In this document: positions 6,872 to 15,361 of the stretch, one piece after another
Layout of the letters: each line of letters begins with the position of its first letter
Numbering within the stretch: the first letter of the stretch is position 1
Assembly (NCBI RefSeq): GCF_030403775.1
Contig: NZ_JAQMWQ010000037.1
Span: forward strand, 1-37,638
Direction of reading: 5' to 3'
DNA: 37,638 bases
Origin: Paenibacillus sp. BSR1-1
GTDB taxonomy: Bacteria; Bacillota; Bacilli; Bacillales; Cytobacillaceae
Program-made: the position numbers and the translations under genes
Notes under the pieces: generated by a model
The model's database searches: none
The model's input: the letters and a program-made list of their open reading frames with translations, nothing else
What the model was told of the DNA's origin: nothing

Positions 6872-9739
6872 TACACTCATTTCTTTTTCTTCAATTTGCT
6901 GTTTCATTCGTAAACGGTCACGCTCTAGGATAGGCTTTAGGTATTTACCGGTATAAGACCCCTGAACTTCCGCAACCTTTTCCGGTGTTCCCGAAGCAAT
7001 GATCGTTCCACCTTTGTCGCCGCCCTCTGGTCCAAGGTCGATAAGATAATCGGCGGCTTTGATAACATCGAGGTTGTGCTCGATGCATAACACCGTATCG
7101 CCATTTTCGACCAGGCGCTGCAGAACTACGAGCAGGCGTGAAATGTCATCGACATGAAGACCGGTCGTCGGTTCATCTAAAATATAGAATGATTTGCCGG
7201 TCGAACGTCGATGCAGCTCAGAAGCCAGTTTGACACGCTGAGCTTCCCCGCCTGAAAGAGTTGTCGCCGGCTGGCCAAGTGTGATGTAGCCAAGTCCGAC
7301 ATCTAGAATTGTCTGGAGCTTGCGGCTGATTTTAGGAATGTTTTCAAAAAATTCAACGGCTGCTTCGACAGTCATATCGAGAATATCCGAAATATTTTTT
7401 CCTTTATATTTCACTTCCAGAGTTTCACGATTATAGCGTTTGCCATGGCATACTTCACAAGGAACATACACATCAGGTAAAAAGTGCATTTCAATTTTGA
7501 TGATACCATCGCCGCGGCAGGCTTCACAGCGTCCGCCCTTGACATTAAAGCTGAAGCGTCCTTTCTTATAACCGCGGACCTTCGCCTCATTGGTGGTCGC
7601 AAACACATCGCGGATGTCATCGAAAACGCCTGTATAAGTAGCCGGATTAGAGCGCGGCGTTCTGCCAATCGGTGACTGGTCAATATCGATGACTTTTTCT
7701 AAATAGTCGATTCCTTTGATGCTCTTATGCACGCCTGGCCTCGTTTTGGCATGGTGAAGCTTTTGCGCCAGCGATTTATGGAGAATCTCATTTATCAATG
7801 TACTTTTTCCAGAGCCGGAGACACCCGTAACCGAAATAAACATGCCAAGAGGAATTTTCACATTCACATTTTTCAAGTTGTTTTCGGATGCGCCCTTGAT
7901 TTCAATATAGCGTCCATCTGGCTTGCGGCGTTCAAGCGGCAAAGGAATGAACTTTTTACCGGATAAGTACTGGCCGGTAAGAGAGTTGGGATCCGCCATT
8001 ACTTCCGATGGAGTTCCAGCTGAAACCACTTCCCCGCCGTGTACCCCTGCACCTGGACCGATATCAATTAAATAGTCGGCAGCGAGCATCGTGTCTTCAT
8101 CATGCTCGACGACAATCAAAGTATTCCCAATATCACGCATGCTTTGCAGCGTGCCAATCAAGCGGTCGTTATCACGCTGATGAAGTCCAATCGACGGCTC
8201 GTCAAGAATGTATAACACACCTGTTAATCGTGAGCCGATTTGTGTCGCTAAACGAATCCGCTGTGCTTCACCGCCAGAAAGCGTTCCCGCTGTTCGGCTC
8301 AACGTTAAATAATCGAGGCCGACATTGATTAGAAAGCCCAGGCGCTCTAGGATTTCTCGGAATATCAAATTAGCAATCTGCATTTCTTTTTCCGAAAGCT
8401 TTAGTTCTGAGAAAAATTGATGCGCTTCCTCAATGGAAAGGTCTGTTACTTGTGCAATATGGCTGCCGTTAATGAGTACTGCCAACGTTTCCTTTTTTAG
8501 ACGGTACCCTTTGCAGGATGGACATGGCTGCTGGCCCATGTACTTTTCCATCTGTTCGCGAATGAAGTCGGAGCTTGTTTCTTTATAGCGGCGTTCAACA
8601 TTACGGATGACGCCTTCAAATTCAATATGACCCTCGCGGATTTGCCCAAAATCGTTCTCGTAACGGAAATAAATTTTCTCCCGTCCGGAACCGTAAAGGA
8701 CTTTTTCCAAAAGATTTTCGGGAATATCCTTTACAGGGATATCCATGTCGATGCCGTAATGGCTGCATACCGCCTCCAATAGCTGTGGATAGTACTGCGA
8801 GCTTGTCGGCTCCCACGGGGCAATTGCATGCTGTTTCAAAGTAAGGTCACGGTTAGGAATCACGAGGTCCACATCGACCTCTAGCTTGGAACCAAGGCCG
8901 TCACATTCCGGACAAGCGCCAAATGGGCTGTTAAAGGAAAACATCCGCGGCTCAAGCTCACCAATGGAAAAACCACAAAGTGGACAAGCATGGTTTTCAC
9001 TGAATAAAAGCTCTTCTTCACCGATAACATCGACGATGACCTTGCCTTCGCCAAGCTTCAACGCAGTCTCAAGGGAGTCAGCAATCCTTGCCGAAATCCC
9101 GTCTTTAACAACAATCCGATCAACAACCACTTCAATCGAGTGCTTTTTATTTTTCTCTAGTTCAATCTCATCACCAAGATCCATCATTTCTCCATCCACA
9201 CGAACACGGACAAAGCCTTGCTTTTTAATATCTTCGAATACCTTTACATGTGTACCTTTTCGACCGGAAACAACCGGAGCAAGGATTTGCATCTTCGTGC
9301 GTTCTGGATATTCAAGAATTCTGTCAACCATCTGCTCAATCGTTTGCGAGGAAATTTCAATATTGTGATTAGGGCAGGTTGGATGCCCGACCCGAGCAAA
9401 TAATAATCGTAAATAATCATAAATCTCTGTTACCGTTCCAACCGTCGAGCGCGGGTTTCGGCTTGTTGTTTTTTGATCAATCGAAATTGCCGGGGAAAGC
9501 CCCTCTATCGCATCGACGTCCGGCTTATCCATTTGGCCAAGGAATTGGCGGGCATAGGCAGATAAGGATTCCACATAGCGGCGCTGCCCTTCTGCATATA
9601 TCGTATCAAACGCGAGCGAGGACTTTCCTGAACCGGAAAGCCCCGTCAACACCACAAGTTTATCTCTAGGAATCGTAACATCAATATTTTTTAAATTGTG
9701 GGCTCTGGCGCCTTTCACAATCAATTTTTCCATTGCCAT
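6863..9739 (-). CDS. uvrA: Excinuclease ABC subunit UvrA
   Basis: UvrA is the damage-recognition ATPase of nucleotide excision repair; as a dimer it loads UvrB onto lesions. At 958 residues it is full length. It has two ABC cassettes: Walker A GLSGSGKS (33-40) and GVSGSGKST (about 640), and two LSGGEAQR signatures. Zinc-binding Cys pairs are visible in CPLCGF...CPEC, CPSCKG and CEACRGDG...CEVCHG. Start 9739 follows GGAAGGAT, which overlaps the end of uvrB. The gene is second in the uvrB-uvrA operon and so is expected to share the LexA control upstream of uvrB. Confidence 0.98.
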   Translation of the reverse strand: MAMEKLIVKGARAHNLKNIDVTIPRDKLVVLTGLSGSGKSSLAFDTIYAEGQRRYVESLSAYARQFLGQMDKPDVDAIEGLSPAISIDQKTTSRNPRSTVGTVTEIYDYLRLLFARVGHPTCPNHNIEISSQTIEQMVDRILEYPERTKMQILAPVVSGRKGTHVKVFEDIKKQGFVRVRVDGEMMDLGDEIELEKNKKHSIEVVVDRIVVKDGISARIADSLETALKLGEGKVIVDVIGEEELLFSENHACPLCGFSIGELEPRMFSFNSPFGACPECDGLGSKLEVDVDLVIPNRDLTLKQHAIAPWEPTSSQYYPQLLEAVCSHYGIDMDIPVKDIPENLLEKVLYGSGREKIYFRYENDFGQIREGHIEFEGVIRNVERRYKETSSDFIREQMEKYMGQQPCPSCKGYRLKKETLAVLINGSHIAQVTDLSIEEAHQFFSELKLSEKEMQIANLIFREILERLGFLINVGLDYLTLSRTAGTLSGGEAQRIRLATQIGSRLTGVLYILDEPSIGLHQRDNDRLIGTLQSMRDIGNTLIVVEHDEDTMLAADYLIDIGPGAGVHGGEVVSAGTPSEVMADPNSLTGQYLSGKKFIPLPLERRKPDGRYIEIKGASENNLKNVNVKIPLGMFISVTGVSGSGKSTLINEILHKSLAQKLHHAKTRPGVHKSIKGIDYLEKVIDIDQSPIGRTPRSNPATYTGVFDDIRDVFATTNEAKVRGYKKGRFSFNVKGGRCEACRGDGIIKIEMHFLPDVYVPCEVCHGKRYNRETLEVKYKGKNISDILDMTVEAAVEFFENIPKISRKLQTILDVGLGYITLGQPATTLSGGEAQRVKLASELHRRSTGKSFYILDEPTTGLHVDDISRLLVVLQRLVENGDTVLCIEHNLDVIKAADYLIDLGPEGGDKGGTIIASGTPEKVAEVQGSYTGKYLKPILERDRLRMKQQIEEKEMSVQS

Positions 9740-9746
9740 GTTAAAG

Positions 9747-11726
9747 TTATCCTTCCGCTTTTAGTTCTAATAATAGATCACGAAGCTCGGCAGCACGTTC
9801 GAAGTTGAGAGCCTTTGCTTCTTCCTTCATTTCTTTTTCCATTGTTGCAATCAACTTTTCTCTTTCCTTCTTGTTCATCTTGCTGAAGGATGCTGCCGGT
9901 GTGTACTCTTCCTGTTCTTCTGCTGCGTGGGTGGCACGAATGACATCCCGAATCGCTTTTTGGATTGTCTGTGGTGTTATGCCATGCTTCATATTATATT
10001 CCTCTTGAATCGCTCGGCGCCGTTTCGTTTCACTAATCGCTAATTCCATCGAATTTGTGATCCGATCCGCATACATGATGACGTGTCCATTGGCATTACG
10101 GGCTGCACGGCCGATTGTCTGGATTAAGGATCGCTCCGAACGGAGGAATCCTTCTTTATCGGCATCAAGAATGGTGACAAGCGATACCTCTGGAATATCA
10201 AGCCCCTCCCTCAAGAGATTAATTCCAACAAGAACATCATATTTGCCAAGACGAAGCTCACGGATAATCTCAATCCGCTCAAGCGTTTTGACTTCGGAAT
10301 GAAGGTATTGGACCTTTATCCCAATTTCCTTCAAATAGTCTGTTAAATCTTCGGACATTTTTTTCGTTAAGGTTGTCACGAGGACACGTTCATTCTTCTT
10401 AACACGGTCCTGAATTTCCCCAATCAGGTCATCGATTTGACCTTCAATCGGCCGTACGTCAATAGTTGGGTCAAGCAGCCCTGTTGGACGGATGATTTGT
10501 TGTATCATTTCCGGCGTATGCTCAAGCTCGTATGGTCCAGGAGTTGCTGAAACAAAGATGGCATTGTGAACGTGCTTTTCAAATTCATCGAAGGTTAATG
10601 GCCTGTTATCAAGTGCGGATGGCAGGCGGAAACCGTGGTCGACAAGCACTTGTTTCCGAGCTTTGTCACCATTAAACATGCCGCGAACCTGCGGCAGGGT
10701 CACGTGCGACTCATCGATGACCATCAAAAAATCGTCTGGAAAATAATCGAGCAGGGTATACGGTGTAGAACCTGCCGGCCTGAGTGTTAGATGGCGTGAG
10801 TAATTTTCGATTCCAGAGCAAAAGCCCATTTCCCTCATCATTTCGAGGTCGTAACGTGTTCGCTGTTCAATCCGCTGGGCCTCGAGTAATTTATTGTCTT
10901 CGCGCAATTCTTCGAGACGGACTTCAAGCTCTTTTTCAATATTCTCGATTGCTACCCGCATCTTTTCTTCTCTTGTGACGAAGTGGGAGGCTGGGAAAAT
11001 AGCGACATGGTCACGTTCGCCGATGATTTCCCCTGTCAGTGCATCGACTTCACGGATCCGATCGATTTCATCGCCGAAAAATTCGACCCGCATGCAATGT
11101 TCATCACGGGAAACTGGGAAAATCTCGACAACATCGCCGCGGACACGAAAGGTTCCCCGTTTGAAATCAATATCGTTCCGTTCATATTGGATATCGACTA
11201 ACCGATGAAGCAGCTGATTACGCTCGATTTCCATGCCGGTTCTTAATGAAAGTACCATCTCTCGGTACTCTTCTGGCGAACCGAGACCGTATATACAGGA
11301 AACACTGGCAATAATGATGACATCTTTGCGTTCGAATAGGGAAGATGTCGCCGAGTGTCTTAGTTTATCAATTTCGTCGTTGATGCTGGCATCTTTTTCA
11401 ATGAAGGTATCTGTTTGTGGAACATAGGCTTCCGGCTGATAGTAATCATAGTAACTAACAAAATATTCAACCGCATTGTTCGGGAAAAATTCCTTGAACT
11501 CACTATAAAGTTGGCCGGCCAGCGTTTTATTATGGGCAATAACCAAAGTCGGTTTGTTTACTTCCTTTATTACGTTTGAAACCGTAAAGGTCTTACCCGT
11601 TCCTGTCGCCCCAAGCAATGTCTGGTGGCGCTTGTTGTTTTTGATGCCTTCGACAAGCTGCCGAATGGCTTCGGGCTGATCCCCTTGCGGTGAGTACTTC
11701 GAAACCAATTCAAATTGGTCCTTCAC
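9747..11726 (-). CDS. uvrB: Excinuclease ABC subunit UvrB
   Basis: UvrB is the DNA-damage-verifying helicase-like subunit that is handed the lesion by UvrA and recruits UvrC. The 659-residue protein has Walker A GATGTGKT (39-46), the beta-hairpin aromatic cluster YYDYYQPEAYVP (about residues 92-103) that probes DNA strands, the DESH motif II, helicase motif VI with QTIGRAARN, and the C-terminal UVR motif (about 620-659) that contacts UvrC. It is the first gene of uvrBA, with a 7-base gap to uvrA. A LexA-like box and an extended -10 promoter stand about 120-170 bases upstream. Confidence 0.98.
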   Translation of the reverse strand: MKDQFELVSKYSPQGDQPEAIRQLVEGIKNNKRHQTLLGATGTGKTFTVSNVIKEVNKPTLVIAHNKTLAGQLYSEFKEFFPNNAVEYFVSYYDYYQPEAYVPQTDTFIEKDASINDEIDKLRHSATSSLFERKDVIIIASVSCIYGLGSPEEYREMVLSLRTGMEIERNQLLHRLVDIQYERNDIDFKRGTFRVRGDVVEIFPVSRDEHCMRVEFFGDEIDRIREVDALTGEIIGERDHVAIFPASHFVTREEKMRVAIENIEKELEVRLEELREDNKLLEAQRIEQRTRYDLEMMREMGFCSGIENYSRHLTLRPAGSTPYTLLDYFPDDFLMVIDESHVTLPQVRGMFNGDKARKQVLVDHGFRLPSALDNRPLTFDEFEKHVHNAIFVSATPGPYELEHTPEMIQQIIRPTGLLDPTIDVRPIEGQIDDLIGEIQDRVKKNERVLVTTLTKKMSEDLTDYLKEIGIKVQYLHSEVKTLERIEIIRELRLGKYDVLVGINLLREGLDIPEVSLVTILDADKEGFLRSERSLIQTIGRAARNANGHVIMYADRITNSMELAISETKRRRAIQEEYNMKHGITPQTIQKAIRDVIRATHAAEEQEEYTPAASFSKMNKKEREKLIATMEKEMKEEAKALNFERAAELRDLLLELKAEG

Positions 11727-11771
11727 AACTGTTCCCTCCCTTTTTTAATAATCTGAGTCTTTTACCGTTAT

Positions 11772-11820
11772 CACTTTCAGCATGAATCGCGTTATCGAAT
11801 CGGGATGGTACTGGAAAGTG
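11772..11820 (-). other. Hairpin in the uvrB 5' leader
   Basis: The arms CACTTTCAG (11772-11780) and CTGGAAAGTG (11811-11820) pair with a single bulge around a 30-base loop. The structure would lie in the roughly 110-base untranslated leader predicted from the -10 box at 11844. No function is known; it is not followed by a T run, so it is not a terminator. Confidence 0.4.
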
Positions 11821-11843
11821 TATCCTCTAAATTTCATATTAAC

Positions 11844-11872
11844 ATTCTACCACAATCCCACAAAAACAAACC
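11844..11872 (-). promoter_or_regulatory. Extended -10 promoter of uvrBA
   Basis: Minus-strand TGGTAGAAT gives an extended -10 (TAGAAT at 11844-11849). The -35 position is poor (GGTTTG), which is common for extended -10 promoters. Confidence 0.55.
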
Positions 11873-11881
11873 AACAATATG

Positions 11882-11895
11882 CGAACTAATATTCG
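11882..11895. promoter_or_regulatory. LexA (DinR) SOS box upstream of uvrBA
   Basis: CGAAC-TAAT-ATTCG matches the Bacillus SOS box CGAAC-N4-GTTCG with one mismatch. It lies just upstream of the promoter. uvrBA is a known SOS operon in B. subtilis. Confidence 0.75.
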
Positions 11896-11939
11896 TTTTT
11901 TTAAATCTCTTGTTTAAGAAAGTCCCGCCGCACCCATGT

Positions 11940-11972
11940 AAAAAAGCCAATCCAAAAGGGTTGGCTTTCTTT
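11940..11972 (-). terminator. Terminator after namZ
   Basis: Minus-strand AGCCAACCC / GGATTGGCT stem with a TTTT loop followed by TTTTTT, seven bases beyond the namZ stop codon. Confidence 0.88.
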
Positions 11973-11978
11973 ACTTAT

Positions 11979-13232
11979 TTAATAAAGCAAATATTTCTCA
12001 CGTACATCCATAAATTTTTCCAAGGATGGCTGCCATTCTGCTTTCATTTCTTCTATTGATTTGCCTGCTTCGATGCCTGCTCGGATGGAGCCATTCCCAG
12101 TAAGGTTATCGAAGAAGGAGATTCCGTTGCTTCCTGGTGTTCTAAACTGAAAGTCGTTTGGATACATATCATGGATGGTTTTGACAATATATAATCCTGT
12201 TTCAAATGGCTTATAGGAATTGCGGTCAGTCACGTGAATCTGAATTCCATTACTTAGTTTATTGACAAACTTCGATGTTGAAGGCGTAAAGGAAGCTGCA
12301 CGGAAAGTGACCCCTGGCAAATGATAAGAATTTAGCTTTGCTGCCAGATCATCGCTATTAATAAATGGTGCGCCAATTAATTCAAATGGCCGTGTCGTAC
12401 CGCGCCCCTCTGAAACATTTGTTCCTTCAATCAGGCAGGCACCCGGATAAACTAATGCTGTATCCAAAGTTGGCATATTAGGTGATGGCATCACGAAATC
12501 TAACGGTGTTTCATCATAGTACATGTTCCGTTTCCAGCCATCCATTTTCACCACTGTTAAATCGGCGCCGATCCCGAATTCCTTGTTAAATAACTGTGCC
12601 AATTCCCCGACCGTCATCCCATGTCGAACTGGAATGGCGTATTCCCCTACAAAAGAAGAGTATTTATCTTCAAGAACCGGCCCTTCTACTTTTGTCCCGC
12701 TAAGTGGATTCGGACGGTCTAAAACGATAATAGGGATATTGTTCTCCTTAGCCGCTTCCATCGCTAAGGCCATTGTGTAAATATAGGTGTAGTAACGCGT
12801 CCCTACATCCTGGATATCAAATAATAATACATCGACATTGCTCAGCATTTCTGGTGTGGGCTTTTTCGTATTTCCATACAAGCTGTAAACCGGAACCCCC
12901 GTTTTTTCATCAATATAGGACTCAACATACTGTCCCGCCTGTGCGCTGCCCCGGACACCATGCTCCGGGCCATATAAGGCAGTCAGATTGACATTCGGGT
13001 TTTTGTAAAGCAAATCTACGATACTATTAAGCTTTTGATCAACCCCGGTTGGATTAGTAATCAATCCTACCCGTTTACCTTTTATTAAATCGATTTTATC
13101 CTGTAAAAGCACTTCCACACCCAAACGAAACTTTTCATTTTTCTTCTCTTTATCGTTTTTAGCAATGGCGGCCGTCACCGTCGAAAGGACCAGTATCAGA
13201 ACAAGAATACCGGTAATCCATTTTTTCTTCAT
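11979..13232 (-). CDS. namZ: Exo-beta-N-acetylmuramidase NamZ (DUF1343, YbbC-like)
   Basis: NamZ removes terminal MurNAc from the non-reducing ends of peptidoglycan chains. It acts with NagZ and AmiE in cell-wall turnover outside the cell. The 417-residue product starts with a signal peptide (KKKWITGILVLILVLSTVTAAIA). DUF1343 features follow: GKRVGLITNPTGVD, YGPEHGVRG, FDIQDVGTRYYTYIYTM, LDRPNPL, and GTNVSEGRGTTRPFE with the conserved Glu residues. ATG 13232 is chosen because AAAGGTGGGG precedes it. It is the last gene of amiE-nagZ-namZ. The genes murQ, murR and murP, which accompany this set in B. subtilis, are not in the window. Confidence 0.93.
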   Translation of the reverse strand: MKKKWITGILVLILVLSTVTAAIAKNDKEKKNEKFRLGVEVLLQDKIDLIKGKRVGLITNPTGVDQKLNSIVDLLYKNPNVNLTALYGPEHGVRGSAQAGQYVESYIDEKTGVPVYSLYGNTKKPTPEMLSNVDVLLFDIQDVGTRYYTYIYTMALAMEAAKENNIPIIVLDRPNPLSGTKVEGPVLEDKYSSFVGEYAIPVRHGMTVGELAQLFNKEFGIGADLTVVKMDGWKRNMYYDETPLDFVMPSPNMPTLDTALVYPGACLIEGTNVSEGRGTTRPFELIGAPFINSDDLAAKLNSYHLPGVTFRAASFTPSTSKFVNKLSNGIQIHVTDRNSYKPFETGLYIVKTIHDMYPNDFQFRTPGSNGISFFDNLTGNGSIRAGIEAGKSIEEMKAEWQPSLEKFMDVREKYLLY

Positions 13233-13260
13233 CCAAACCCCACCTTTCATTTTTGAAAAA

Positions 13261-15345
13261 TTAATAACCTAACCCATGTTCAAATCCGTATAATACACTT
13301 CCATCGTGGTTGAAAATGGTAACTGGGAGTTTCCCTGTCGGCGCATTATCCCCGAAAATAGTGTCTGCTGCTGCTTCAAAACTGGCCGGTCTGAATCCAT
13401 ATTGAACAAGTGAAGCATCCACATTTGGATAGGACATCACGTCATATGGATTTCTGATTCCTAGAGCGATTACCGGTGCATCAGTTTCATTGATCAGCTG
13501 GTTGGTCATTAGCATTTGACCTGCATCTGGTGCTCTGCCACTAACGGAGGATGTATAGGTTCCAACAATAATATATTTTGCATCTTTTATTTGATTAAGC
13601 TGGTCGGCAGTTAGTGTTTTAGAAGTATTGATATACGTAACATTTTCATGATGCTTTTTCACCTCGGCAAAAAGGGAATCAACATAATAGCCTGAATAAC
13701 CTACTACAGCAATCTTATCTTCCTCCGCTGCATGTAACGGAAGAATTCCATCATTTTTCAATAGCGTAATGGATTTAGCTGCTGCTTCTTTTTCGACCTG
13801 TTTATGTTCAGCGGACCCAACAACATTGATCGCATTAGCCACCTTCTCATCCAAGCTTTTTTCAGACTCAGCCTTAACAATACCTCGATTCAATTTCAGC
13901 GTTAAAATTCGCTCAACTGATTGCTCAATCCTATTCACTGGAATATCACCGGACCTTACAGAATTGTAAAGACCACTTGCTACTTCTTGGATTCCAACCG
14001 GCATTAACAGAATATCTGCGCCTGCTTTCACAGCACGAATGGCTGCATCAACCGGACCAAAATGTTCAGCAATGGCTCCCATATTCATCGCATCCGTCAC
14101 AATGACACCCTTATAGCCCATATCTTCACGCATAAGGCCAGTTAATATTTTTTGAGAAAGCGTCCCTGGGACTGCAATTTCAGTGCCGTCTTTTTTCGAA
14201 ATGGCTTTCGTATCGTCAATTTTCGGGAAAGTTACATGGGCAGACATAATCGCATCAATTCCGGCATCCATTGCCTGTTGGAACGGATATAGTTCTACCC
14301 TTTTCAAACGTTCCATATCATGCGGAACTTCTGGCAGGCCTAAATGCGAATCTACAGCTGTATCACCATGACCAGGAAAATGCTTCGCAGTGGCTGCTAT
14401 ACCAGCTTCATGCAAGCCTTTAAGATAGGCTTTTCCTAATTTGGCAACAAGCTCTGGATTTTCCCCGAAGGAGCGGACTCCAATAACCGGGTTATCAGGA
14501 TTAATGTTTACATCTAATACGGGTCCAAAGTTCATGTTAATGCCCTCTGCCTTCAACTCTTCGCCAATGGCCTTGCCTACTTTCTCAGCGAGTTCTTCAG
14601 AACGTGCAGCTCCAAGCGCCATGTTCCCTGGAAAATCTGTCCCCGTCTGCAGGCGTGTCACTATTCCGCCTTCTTGGTCAATGGAAACCAGCATTCCATA
14701 TTTCTCGGAAGCTTCCTGATAGGCATTGACAAGTTTCGTCGTCTGTTCAGCAGTTACCGTATTTTCACGGAATAATATTACACCGCCAAGATGATAGTCT
14801 TTTACCAGCTGGGCAATTTCCGGCTGCATCTCGGTTACGTTTTGGCCCTTCCAGGTACGGAAGTCCGGCATCAGCATCTGACCGACTTTTTCTTCGAGTG
14901 ACATTTGATGAATGGCGTTGCCAATAAGGTCATAGCGGCTTCCTTCCTCTTTTTTAACAACGATGTCCTTTTGATTTCCTTTGAATTGGATTGAAATCTT
15001 GTCACTATATTGGCCATCCCCGACAGAAATGAACGTTTTACCGTTGCGGCCGGATAAAGTAACCTGGCCTTCCTGATTGACGGATGCTACGTTTTTGTTT
15101 GATGATTTCCAATGAAGATTTTTAGATGCCAGCATGAAATGGCCATCATCAAATAGATGGAGCGCATTCAAATCTAGTTTATTATCTTTGACCTCCCTGG
15201 AAACCTGTGGAACATTAAGGTCAATGATGAGATCCTGAGTGCCTGAAACTGCCTCCGCTTTGCCTGCTCCAAAAAGCGGTGCTCCGGACAAAACCAGGAC
15301 CAATATCAAAAACGAGTGAAAAAAAACTTTTGGCACAATACGCAT
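13261..15345 (-). CDS. nagZ: Secreted beta-N-acetylglucosaminidase NagZ (GH3, YbbD-like)
   Basis: NagZ cleaves terminal GlcNAc from muropeptides. In Bacillus it is secreted and works with AmiE. The 694-residue protein has a signal peptide (about 1-32), then a Big2-like beta domain at about 36-122 (SSNKNVASVNQEGQVTLSGRNG), then the GH3 barrel. The catalytic His/Asp dyad motif starts KHFPGHGDT at 321 and includes His334. The predicted nucleophile is Asp418 in VTDAMNMG. A C-terminal alpha/beta domain follows (about 540-694). B. subtilis NagZ is about 640 residues, so the extra length is mainly the N-terminal Ig-like domain. GGGGAG precedes the start. Confidence 0.93.
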   Translation of the reverse strand: MRIVPKVFFHSFLILVLVLSGAPLFGAGKAEAVSGTQDLIIDLNVPQVSREVKDNKLDLNALHLFDDGHFMLASKNLHWKSSNKNVASVNQEGQVTLSGRNGKTFISVGDGQYSDKISIQFKGNQKDIVVKKEEGSRYDLIGNAIHQMSLEEKVGQMLMPDFRTWKGQNVTEMQPEIAQLVKDYHLGGVILFRENTVTAEQTTKLVNAYQEASEKYGMLVSIDQEGGIVTRLQTGTDFPGNMALGAARSEELAEKVGKAIGEELKAEGINMNFGPVLDVNINPDNPVIGVRSFGENPELVAKLGKAYLKGLHEAGIAATAKHFPGHGDTAVDSHLGLPEVPHDMERLKRVELYPFQQAMDAGIDAIMSAHVTFPKIDDTKAISKKDGTEIAVPGTLSQKILTGLMREDMGYKGVIVTDAMNMGAIAEHFGPVDAAIRAVKAGADILLMPVGIQEVASGLYNSVRSGDIPVNRIEQSVERILTLKLNRGIVKAESEKSLDEKVANAINVVGSAEHKQVEKEAAAKSITLLKNDGILPLHAAEEDKIAVVGYSGYYVDSLFAEVKKHHENVTYINTSKTLTADQLNQIKDAKYIIVGTYTSSVSGRAPDAGQMLMTNQLINETDAPVIALGIRNPYDVMSYPNVDASLVQYGFRPASFEAAADTIFGDNAPTGKLPVTIFNHDGSVLYGFEHGLGY

Positions 15346-15361
15346 CCAGCTCTCCCCTTTT

